NCBI GenBank assembly: GCA_964502995.1
Contig: CAZCZB010000021.1
Location: forward strand, 1 to 42,850
Direction of reading: 5' to 3'
Length of the DNA stretch: 42,850 nt
Source: Bin87 sp964502995
GTDB lineage: Bacteria; Chloroflexota; Dehalococcoidia; Lucifugimonadales; UBA3495
Positions 8,188 to 14,146 of the stretch are shown here, one piece after another. Under the pieces are notes generated by a model. The model saw only the letters and a program-made list of their open reading frames with translations, made no database searches and was not told the origin of the DNA. Made by a program: the position numbers and the translations under genes. The first letter of the stretch is position 1. Each line of letters starts with the position of its first letter.

Positions 8188-9012
8188 TCAGTTTTTCAAG
8201 AGCATTCCGGGTTGGCAGCGTCGGCAATAGCTGGTGATGCGCTGGTTGGCGCGCAGTTCGGTGATGGCGTTGCCGCATTGTGGGCACGGCTGGCCTCCCC
8301 TGTTGTGGACGGCCAGGAAATCGCGGAGCTTGTGGTCGATCTGGTTGCCCATGCGCTGGCGCACCTGCTCGACGGCGTCCGCGACGACTTCGCGGGAGCA
8401 TTGGTGGATGCGCCGGAGTTCGTCGTCGGAGAGGGCGCGGCGTTTCTTGAAGGGATAGACGCCGGCGCGGAACAGAATTTCATCGGCGTACGCGTTGCCG
8501 ATGCCGGCGATGACGCGGCCGCGGGTCAATACGCCCTTGATCTCACCGCTGAACCCCTTGAGGCTGGCCTTGAAGTCGTCGAAGGCGAGGTCGTCAAGCA
8601 CGTCGGGGCCCTGGTCGGCAAGGCCGGGCACGGCTTCTATCTCGGCGTCGGGCACGTAGTAGAACTGTCCCATCTGGCGGTCGTCGGTGTAGCGAAGGTC
8701 GTTGCCATCGGACAGGGTGAAACGGACGCAGGTCTTTTTGAGGACACGCTGCTTGGCCGGCACGAATTGCAGGCCGCCGGTGAGTTTGGGGTTGATGACG
8801 AGCGAGTGGTCGCCGGTCAGCGAAATGAGCAGGAACTTGCCGCGTCGGGTGATTCCCCGGAATTGGCGGCCCACGGCATCGCCGGGAAACGGGCCGGCGG
8901 CGAGGGAGCGGACGACGCTGGGTTTGAGAACCTGGGCGTCTGCGATGGAGTGTCCGGGCAGACGGGAACGCAGGAACTCGACGGCGACCTGTAACTCCGG
9001 GGCTTCGGGCAC
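8188..9012 (-). CDS. mutM: Fpg/Nei-family DNA glycosylase
   Basis: The 274-residue enzyme removes oxidised purines such as 8-oxoguanine and nicks the abasic site in base excision repair. After Met it begins PEAPELQVAVEFLRSRLPG: Pro2 is the catalytic amine and Glu3 the general acid. A conserved Lys lies in RRGKFLL near residue 57, the helix-two-turn-helix in IGNAYADEILF, and the zinc finger in CPQC...YCRRC at the C-terminus. Start choice: an upstream in-frame ATG gives a low-complexity His/Thr-rich leader, while GTG at 9012 puts Pro and Glu at positions 2 and 3 and has AAGGAGGT 8 bases upstream. PEAPELQ rather than PELPEVE indicates a divergent Fpg/Nei subgroup, so exact base specificity is uncertain. 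The 168 bases upstream hold no gene. Confidence 0.9.
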   Translation of the reverse strand: MPEAPELQVAVEFLRSRLPGHSIADAQVLKPSVVRSLAAGPFPGDAVGRQFRGITRRGKFLLISLTGDHSLVINPKLTGGLQFVPAKQRVLKKTCVRFTLSDGNDLRYTDDRQMGQFYYVPDAEIEAVPGLADQGPDVLDDLAFDDFKASLKGFSGEIKGVLTRGRVIAGIGNAYADEILFRAGVYPFKKRRALSDDELRRIHQCSREVVADAVEQVRQRMGNQIDHKLRDFLAVHNRGGQPCPQCGNAITELRANQRITSYCRRCQPGMLLKN

Positions 9013-9180
9013 GATGGCCACCTCCTTGCGAGGGGACGTTGGCGAGATGCGTGCAGTCGGGGTTGTGTCCGTTTTGCGGGTCGTACTTTGCGGATCCGGG
9101 GACCGGTTTACGGCGTTTGCGGGGGTGTCGATGGTGTGGTCGGGGATGTGGTGGTGATGACTGTGCAATCGCGGCGGCGG

Positions 9181-9510
9181 TCAGTATGGGTCGAGCCAGC
9201 CGAATCTGCGGAAGCTGATGGTGTCGGCGTCGCTGAACTCGACGCCCTCCGCGATGAGGCGCTGGCGTTGTCGCTGGGCGCCGTCTCCGACACCGCGGGG
9301 GCTGATTTTACCGTCGCGGTTGATGACGCGCTGCCAGGGCACGTCGGAGTCGGGGTCGAGGGAGGCCATGCAGTAGCCGACCATGCGGGGTGTGCAGTTG
9401 CCGACGATCATGGCGATCTGGCCGTAGGTTGCCACTCGGCCACGGGGAATCTCCCGCACCACTTCGAGGACGCGGTCGTACACGGATGGAACCTGGGGCG
9501 GCGTTTTCAT
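9181..9510 (-). CDS. Alkyltransferase-like (ATL) protein, MGMT fold without the catalytic cysteine
   Basis: The 109-residue protein is the winged-helix DNA-binding half of O6-methylguanine-DNA methyltransferase: VYDRVLEVVREIPRGRVATYGQIA, then the arginine-finger region NCTPRMVGYCMA, then VPWQRVINRDGKIS. The acceptor motif PCHR of true methyltransferases is PWQR here, so it cannot accept an alkyl group. ATL proteins bind O6-alkylguanine and hand the lesion to nucleotide excision repair. The ATG at 9510 lies 7 bases after the stop of the upstream membrane-protein gene, with GAGGA further back, so translation is probably coupled. Its nearness to the Fpg-type gene gives a small DNA-repair grouping. 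Confidence 0.88.
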   Translation of the reverse strand: MKTPPQVPSVYDRVLEVVREIPRGRVATYGQIAMIVGNCTPRMVGYCMASLDPDSDVPWQRVINRDGKISPRGVGDGAQRQRQRLIAEGVEFSDADTISFRRFGWLDPY

Positions 9511-9517
9511 CGTGGGT

Positions 9518-10093
9518 CTACTGATCCTCGCCGGCGGCGGCTGTGGCGGCTGCGTTGGCTTGCATCGCGCCGCCGGCCCACGCGATGGCGGTGAGCATGC
9601 GCAACGGATCCAGGATCTGCCATGCCACCGGGTTGTTGACGAAGTAGGCGTTGACAAAGAGGACCGCTCCCAGAACGACGGAGACTGCCGCGCCCACTTT
9701 TCCGGCCGCGCATCCACACCGGCACAATACGACGGCGGAAAGGCTGCAACAGCCGATGAACAAGGGGTTAACGGTTCGCCAGACCTCGCCCCAGTATTCT
9801 CCGAAAACGCCGGTGTACGCGTTGGAGAAAATAGCCCCGGCGAAGATCGCCAATGCGAGGCTGCGTACCCACGCGGAGCGGCGGGTGCTGTGCCATATCC
9901 ACCAGACGCCGCCGATTCCCATGACAAGGGGGCCGATTTGCCAGAACTTCCAGGGCCAGTGGGTGTACGACAAGCCGGCGGGGTCGACTATGACCGTGCG
10001 TTCCGTCCACGCGAATATGGCGAGGGCGAGGAACGCGACGGCTGCGACGGCCGGTATTGGGCTGAGGTCTCTGGGGGCGAACAGGCGGGACAT
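9518..10093 (-). CDS. Multi-pass membrane protein of unknown function
   Basis: This 191-residue hydrophobic protein has about five to six predicted membrane helices (near residues 12-28, 53-69, 77-94, 108-127, 132-152 and 160-180). It is Trp/Tyr-rich between helices (THWPWKFWQIG, GGVWWIWHS, GVFGEYWGEVW) and has a Cys cluster CCSLSAVVLCRCGC. I do not recognise a family. It lies directly upstream of the ATL gene with a 7-base gap, so the two are likely co-transcribed, but that does not point to a shared function. Confidence 0.7.
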   Translation of the reverse strand: MSRLFAPRDLSPIPAVAAVAFLALAIFAWTERTVIVDPAGLSYTHWPWKFWQIGPLVMGIGGVWWIWHSTRRSAWVRSLALAIFAGAIFSNAYTGVFGEYWGEVWRTVNPLFIGCCSLSAVVLCRCGCAAGKVGAAVSVVLGAVLFVNAYFVNNPVAWQILDPLRMLTAIAWAGGAMQANAAATAAAGEDQ

Positions 10094-10214
10094 GGCTCAT
10101 CCTCTGCGCGCCGATGGGATCATGACTAAGTTGGGAACGGCGGCGACCCCGGCCTGGCAGCCTCGGGATCGCCGTTCGGTTTCCGTGTCAGACGGCTGAC
10201 ACCGCAGCGGCGGG

Positions 10215-10553
10215 TTACCAGTTGACGAGGCCGGGCTTCTGGGCGCGCCAGCCATCGTCGGAGGGGAATACGGTTTCCATTTCGACGCGGCCGAGGTCGC
10301 CTTCAAACATGTGCTCGACGGCGGAACGCCAGGCGACATAATGCGGCTGCTCGCGGTGGGTGGCGTGGGCCTCGCGGTTGGCGTACACCTCGTAGAGGTA
10401 GAACTGGTTGGGGTTGTCGGGGCTGCGCAGGATGTCGAATCGGAAGCAGTTTTCCTCGTCGCGGACGCTGCCCTGGCCGTCGCCGAGGCTGGCGGCGGCG
10501 AACTCGTCGGCATAGCCGTCCTTGATGTTGATGGTCACGAAAATGGCGTACAT
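10215..10553 (-). CDS. Antibiotic biosynthesis monooxygenase (ABM) domain protein
   Basis: The 112-residue single-domain protein begins MYAIFVTINIKDGYADEF and contains CFRFDILRSPDNPNQFYLYEVY and HYVAWRSAVEHMFEG, the usual layout of the ABM fold (PF03992): N-terminal strand, helix, then a strand with FxxYExY and a terminal helix. Relatives include small quinol monooxygenases and the AI-2-processing LsrG; the substrate here is unknown. The ATG at 10553 follows AGAAGGAGA. It is divergent from the alpha/beta hydrolase gene and separated from the membrane-protein gene by 121 bp containing an inverted repeat, GTGTCAG/CTGACAC, at 10185-10202. Confidence 0.85.
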   Translation of the reverse strand: MYAIFVTINIKDGYADEFAAASLGDGQGSVRDEENCFRFDILRSPDNPNQFYLYEVYANREAHATHREQPHYVAWRSAVEHMFEGDLGRVEMETVFPSDDGWRAQKPGLVNW

Positions 10554-10677
10554 GGTGGGTCTCCTTCTGCAAGTTGGGGCGGCGCTGCCGTCCTCGGTTT
10601 TGCAACAACCCGACCCTTCGCAGGCTCAGGCATCCGGGGATGGCTGCCGCCGGTGGAATTATATCAGGCGGCCCCCG

Positions 10678-10686
10678 TGCTAGAAT
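10678..10686 (+). promoter_or_regulatory. Extended -10 element before the alpha/beta hydrolase gene
   Basis: TGCTAGAAT is a good extended -10 with no clear -35. It lies 20 bp before the chosen ATG, so transcription would start just upstream of the ribosome binding site. The same nonamer occurs before the NHL gene (11607). Confidence 0.5.
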
Positions 10687-10705
10687 GCCGCGCGGAGGTT
10701 TGCCC

Positions 10706-11578
10706 ATGCCCACACCGAAAGACTGCTACGCCGATCTGCGAGGCTTGCCGTTTCACTACCGCGATTGGGGAGGCGACGGCCGGCCCGTTTTGCTGCTGCA
10801 CGGACTGGCCTCAACGTGCCACATCTGGGACCTGGTTGCGCCAGACCTGGCCAGGGATTTCAGGATCGTCGCGATGGACCAACGAGGGCACGGGCAGTCC
10901 GTGCAGATCGACGAGGGGTATGACTTCGCGACGGTTTTGGGCGACGCGGCGGCGATGATCGACCACCTGGGATGGGAGCGACCGATAGTGGTTGGGCATT
11001 CCTGGGGCGCGGACGTGGCCCTGGAACTGGCGGTGGAACAGGCGGAGCTGGTGTCCGGTTTGATATTTGTGGACGGCGGAACTATCGACATTTCCAGCCG
11101 GCCGGGCTGGACGCCGGAGCAGGCGCGCGAGGAGATGGCGCCGCCCATCTTCACCGGGTTCACGCCGGAGATGATGCGGGAGCGGGTGGAATCAAGCGGC
11201 CGCTTCGGGCCGAACGCGCCGCCGGAAACCACGGAGGCGGTGCTGGCGAATTTTCGAGTGCTGGACGACGGGACGATTCAGTCGAACCTGCGGCGGGAGA
11301 ACCACCTGCGGATCATAGACTCGCTGTGGGACCACAAACCGGCAGAACTGTACCCCAAATTGCGTTGCGCGACGCTGATGTTGCCGGCAAGGCAGGCCAC
11401 ACCGGATGCGCACGAACGGCGGTTCCGTCGCCAGGAATCGATAGCGCGGGCGGAGTCGCTGCTGCCCCGCAGCAAGACGGTGTGGATGGAGGACAGCATC
11501 CACGACGTTCCGCTGCAACGGCCGGCGCTGGTGGCGGGCGCGATCCGCGAAAACGTACTGGGCGGGTTTTTTGACTGA
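10706..11578 (+). CDS. Alpha/beta-fold hydrolase
   Basis: The 290-residue protein has the family signatures in order: VLLLHGLASTCHIWD (oxyanion loop, near 33), DFRIVAMDQRGHGQS (near 60), the nucleophile elbow VVGHSWGADVAL with Ser in GHSWG near 104, VDGGTIDISSR after strand 6, a cap domain, and SIHDVPLQRP holding the catalytic His near 270. Substrates in this family range from esters to C-C bonds and are not predictable here. ATG 10706 was chosen over 10685 because GGAGG sits about 8 bases before it. Cytoplasmic, divergent from the ABM gene. Confidence 0.85.
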   Translation: MPTPKDCYADLRGLPFHYRDWGGDGRPVLLLHGLASTCHIWDLVAPDLARDFRIVAMDQRGHGQSVQIDEGYDFATVLGDAAAMIDHLGWERPIVVGHSWGADVALELAVEQAELVSGLIFVDGGTIDISSRPGWTPEQAREEMAPPIFTGFTPEMMRERVESSGRFGPNAPPETTEAVLANFRVLDDGTIQSNLRRENHLRIIDSLWDHKPAELYPKLRCATLMLPARQATPDAHERRFRRQESIARAESLLPRSKTVWMEDSIHDVPLQRPALVAGAIRENVLGGFFD

Positions 11579-11605
11579 CCGGGCGGTTCGCCGCGTCGAG
11601 TCCTC

Positions 11606-11614
11606 TGCTAGAAT
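11606..11614 (+). promoter_or_regulatory. Extended -10 element before the small leader ORF and NHL gene
   Basis: CTGCTAGAAT contains TGnTAGAAT. The ATG of the small leader ORF lies only 7 bases after it, so the mRNA could start at or next to that ATG. No convincing -35 is visible. Confidence 0.45.
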
Positions 11615-11620
11615 GCGGCC

Positions 11621-11707
11621 ATGATCTCGGGTCCCGGGTCGATCCCGACGGATCCGATTGTGTGCAAGCATGTTTCGTGGATGACCGTTAAGGAGGTGGC
11701 GCAATGA
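11621..11707 (+). CDS. Possible 28-residue leader peptide overlapping the NHL gene
   Basis: The frame reads MISGPGSIPTDPIVC then KHVSWMTVKEVAQ and stops at TGA 11705-11707, overlapping the ATG of the NHL gene in an ATGA. The AAGGAGGT of the downstream gene lies within it. Position right after a -10 element suggests a leaderless start. It could instead be a chance frame in a 5' leader. Confidence 0.25.
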   Translation: MISGPGSIPTDPIVCKHVSWMTVKEVAQ

Positions 11708-12579
11708 CTACCGTAGGTTCCGGAAAATATACGTATGAACTGGAGAAAAATTGGGCACAGTTGCCCGAGGGCATGACGATGGGCAACGCCTCGGCGGTTG
11801 CCACAGATTCGAGCAACAACGTGTACGTGTTTCAACGGAAGGATCCGCCGGTGCTGATGTTCGGGCCGCGGGGGAATTACCTGGGTTCCTGGGGCGTGCG
11901 GGCGATTGAAGAGGCGCACGGCATCTACATCGAGGACGATGTGGTGTACATGACGGATCGCAACGATTCGGTGTGCCTGATCTACACGTTGGACGGCAAG
12001 CCGCTGCAGGTGATCGGCGACCGCGGCGTACACTCGGACACCGGCTGCGAGGTTCCCGGCGAGGTGTGCCCGCGCTCTGCGGGGCCGTTCAACTATCCGA
12101 CGGAACTGGTGCCGGCTCCCAATGGCGACCTGTACGTTTCCGACGGATACCGGAACGCCCGGGTGCATCGCTTCTCCCGCGATGGGCAGTTGAAACAATC
12201 GTGGGGCGAGCCCGGCAAGGGCGGACCGGGCGAGTTCCACCTGCCCCACAGCATCGTGGCGCATGCCAACGGCAACCTGTACCTGTGCGACCGCGAGAAC
12301 AACCGGATGCAGATTTATTCTTCGGACGGCGAATTCCTGTCGATGTGGGAGGACATGAGGCGTCCGCTGGACATCTCGATTGACAGCGACGGGAATCTGG
12401 TGATCAGCGAGGGCGGTGTCAACGGGCTGTCGCCGCGGGTCAGCATTATGGATCCGGACGGGAACGTGTTGGCACGCTGGGACTCGGAATCGGCGCACGG
12501 CAGCTGGGTGGATGCCGAGGGGAACATCTACATGGCGCTGGGAGCGCAGGAACGGGTGGACAAATACGTGCGGCAGTAG
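11704..12579 (+). CDS. NHL-repeat six-bladed beta-propeller protein
   Basis: The 291-residue protein lacks a signal peptide. Blades repeat patterns such as ASAVATDSSNNVYVFQRKDP, AHGIYIEDDVVYMTDRND, PTELVPAPNGDLYVSDGYRN, PHSIVAHANGNLYLCDRENN and PLDISIDSDGNLVISEGG, typical of NHL repeats and similar to peptidyl-alpha-hydroxyglycine lyase propellers (RFSRDGQLKQSWGEPGKGGPGEFHLPHS is split across two blades and is the segment most like that enzyme). The function may be lyase-like or purely binding; this cannot be settled from sequence. The ATG at 11704 follows AAGGAGGT 6 bases upstream. A small ORF overlaps its start. Confidence 0.82.
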   Translation: MTTVGSGKYTYELEKNWAQLPEGMTMGNASAVATDSSNNVYVFQRKDPPVLMFGPRGNYLGSWGVRAIEEAHGIYIEDDVVYMTDRNDSVCLIYTLDGKPLQVIGDRGVHSDTGCEVPGEVCPRSAGPFNYPTELVPAPNGDLYVSDGYRNARVHRFSRDGQLKQSWGEPGKGGPGEFHLPHSIVAHANGNLYLCDRENNRMQIYSSDGEFLSMWEDMRRPLDISIDSDGNLVISEGGVNGLSPRVSIMDPDGNVLARWDSESAHGSWVDAEGNIYMALGAQERVDKYVRQ

Positions 12580-12589
12580 GTTTCTCTGA

Positions 12590-12622
12590 ATATTGGGCTC
12601 GGTAGAATACCGGGCTCAATAT
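12590..12622. promoter_or_regulatory. Hairpin abutting the Panacea-gene promoter
   Basis: ATATTG ... CAATAT encloses CGGTA/TACCG with a GGCT/GGCT internal mismatch. The element ends one base before the -35 box of the next promoter and begins 11 bases after the NHL stop. It could be the NHL terminator or an operator for autoregulation of the downstream pair. Confidence 0.35.
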
Positions 12623-12623
12623 A

Positions 12624-12652
12624 TTGCACATGCGTTCCCATTTTGGTACAAT
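12624..12652 (+). promoter_or_regulatory. Sigma-70-type promoter of the Panacea gene
   Basis: TTGCAC at 12624-12629, a 17-bp spacer, and TACAAT at 12647-12652 preceded by TGG (extended -10). The start codon is 35 bp downstream. Confidence 0.7.
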
Positions 12653-12686
12653 CATATCGTTCACACACAACTGAGGAGGGAGTCGA

Positions 12687-13289
12687 ATGCAAGGAAACAC
12701 CGACTTTTCTCTGCGGTGGGACAAATTCACCGCGGTTGTGGCATATCTGACAGACCGGTCGCGAAATGATGGAAAATTCGGGACGGTCAAATTAGTCAAG
12801 CTTCTTTACTACTCGGATTGTGCGGCCTACCTTGCGACCGGCCAGCCTATCACCGGAGCGACCTATATTCGGATGCCGCATGGACCCTATCCTGACAGTT
12901 GGCAAACGATGTTGGCCCGGCTGGAAGATGAAGGGGTGGTTGAAATCGTGAAGGAGGGATTTTCCAACGGGTACCAACGGAATCGTCCGATTGGCGGGAA
13001 CCAAACAGACCTCAGCTCGCTCACGGAACGAGAAAAAAGTTTTCTGGATGACCAGTTGCGCCGGTTCGCAGATTTTAGTGGCCAGGAAATTGAAGATTAT
13101 TCCCATGATGAATTAGCATGGCGCGTTACTGATCAGGGGCAGCCAATCCCGCACCGATTACTGGGGATCAGGACACCTGGACCAATCACCGAAGGAGTAC
13201 GGACACGAGGGAATCGAATCGCCGACCGAATACGAAAAAATGGCCGTCAACCATACCGTATCGTGGTCGAGCGTGATGATGCAGTATAG
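12687..13289 (+). CDS. Panacea-domain (SocA/DUF4065-like) putative antitoxin
   Basis: The 200-residue protein carries the Panacea signature: FTAVVAYLTDRSRNDGKFG, then TVKLVKLLYYSDCAAYLATG and PITGATYIRMPHGPYPDSW (residues 15-72), matching the KLLYxxDxxxxxxxGxPItGxxYxxxPxGPxP pattern. Panacea proteins neutralise many unrelated toxins encoded next to them and typically form the antitoxin half of small operons. A variable C-terminal extension (residues ~110-200, basic at the end) may contact the toxin or DNA. ATG 12687 follows GAGGAGGG and a strong promoter. The next gene overlaps its 3' end, consistent with translational coupling. Gene and domain are well supported; antitoxin activity is inference from family and context. 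Confidence 0.85.
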   Translation: MQGNTDFSLRWDKFTAVVAYLTDRSRNDGKFGTVKLVKLLYYSDCAAYLATGQPITGATYIRMPHGPYPDSWQTMLARLEDEGVVEIVKEGFSNGYQRNRPIGGNQTDLSSLTEREKSFLDDQLRRFADFSGQEIEDYSHDELAWRVTDQGQPIPHRLLGIRTPGPITEGVRTRGNRIADRIRKNGRQPYRIVVERDDAV

Positions 13290-13593
13290 GGTCGTAGAGA
13301 CGGTACAATTCAGGGAACTGTGGCAATCAGCCCTTGAAGTGGGCGTGATCGATTTCGTCGCGGAGCACCTACTTGAAGGATTTGCCGAATTCCTTTCGTT
13401 GGAACCCCACTATTTTCCCTTGTTTGAAACAGTCGGAGAACCGTTCGGATTGAGGTGGGCGTTGTTCATAGAAAGCCCCAAAGTCAGCGTCGAAATCTGG
13501 TATTCCGTGGTCGAAGATGACCTAACGGTGTACTTGGAGTCAGTAGAGGTAATCTATCCGCCACAGCAAACGCTGCCTGGGTTCGATGTTTGA
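13276..13593 (+). CDS. Putative toxin partner, predicted RelE/ParE-like topology
   Basis: A 105-residue acidic protein overlaps the Panacea gene by 14 bases. After the start it reads MMQYRVVETVQFRELWQSAL, two helices (DFVAEHLLEGFAEFL), then LRWALFI, VSVEIWYSVVEDD and LTVYLESVEVI: a strand, helices, three-strand order like RelE/ParE toxins. No catalytic residues can be asserted. In-frame starts at 13240, 13273 (GTG), 13276 and 13279 are possible; 13276 gives a compact overlap and removes a poor leader. I do not recognise a named family; the toxin call rests on position after a Panacea gene, size and predicted topology. Confidence 0.6.
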   Translation: MMQYRVVETVQFRELWQSALEVGVIDFVAEHLLEGFAEFLSLEPHYFPLFETVGEPFGLRWALFIESPKVSVEIWYSVVEDDLTVYLESVEVIYPPQQTLPGFDV

Positions 13594-13615
13594 GCGACTT
13601 TGCTGATTGCAACTG

Positions 13616-13624
13616 TGCTATAAT
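13616..13624 (+). promoter_or_regulatory. Extended -10 of the rplS promoter
   Basis: TGCTATAAT, 58 bp before the rplS start. The -35 is weak. The leader contains a small GGCGTGACGCC inverted repeat just upstream of the start region. Confidence 0.6.
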
Positions 13625-13682
13625 CACAGGCCGTTGCAGAAAACATTGGCGTGACGCCGCTTGGGCGTTGTGAAGAGTTGTT

Positions 13683-14039
13683 ATGAAAGCATCTGAACTT
13701 GTAGCTTTTGAGGAAAACGAAAAGATTCCTGAGTTTGGGCCCGGCGATACGGTTCGGGTGAATTTCAGGATTCGCGAGGGCAACCGCGAGCGCGTGCAGG
13801 CGTTTCAGGGTGTTTGCATCCGGCGAACGCACGGCAAGGGGCCGGCTGCCAATTTCACGGTGCGCAGGATCACTGCGGGCATCGGCATTGAGCGTGTCTT
13901 TCCGCTGCACTCGCCGCTGATCGAGTCGCTGGAAGTGACGCGTCAGGGCAAGGTGCGGCGCGCGAAGCTGTACTACCTGCGGGGCCGTCAGGGACGCGCC
14001 GCTCGCATCAAGGAAAGGAACACCTACCGCAACCGGTAG
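13683..14039 (+). CDS. rplS: 50S ribosomal protein L19
   Basis: The 118-residue protein matches bacterial L19 over its full usual length (about 115). Characteristic segments are FGPGDTVRVNFRIREGNRER, QAFQGVCIRRTHG, FTVRRITAGIGIERVFPLHSP and KVRRAKLYYLRGRQGRAARI. L19 sits at the interface of the ribosomal subunits. It has its own promoter and terminator here, apart from the rpsP-rimM-trmD cluster it often joins. The ribosome binding site is weak (GAAGAG). Confidence 0.97.
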   Translation: MKASELVAFEENEKIPEFGPGDTVRVNFRIREGNRERVQAFQGVCIRRTHGKGPAANFTVRRITAGIGIERVFPLHSPLIESLEVTRQGKVRRAKLYYLRGRQGRAARIKERNTYRNR

Positions 14040-14060
14040 GTTTGCAGATGGAGCATCGCG

Positions 14061-14104
14061 AACCGCCGCCCGTGTTCATCCGGCACGGTTGCGGCGGTTT
14101 TGCT
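14061..14104 (+). terminator. Terminator-like hairpin after rplS
   Basis: AACCGCCGC and GCGGCGGTT pair around an inner CCGTG/CACGG stem, followed by TTTTGCTT. It starts 22 bases after the rplS stop. Confidence 0.65.
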
Positions 14105-14146
14105 TGTTGGGGGACTCCGAATCCGGGATGAGGGCTGGCGAGCCTC

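Noticed and set aside
9013..9168. N-terminal extension of the Fpg-type glycosylase
   Set aside because: It would put the catalytic Pro-Glu far from the N-terminus, and the GTG with AAGGAGGT at 9012 is clearly the start.
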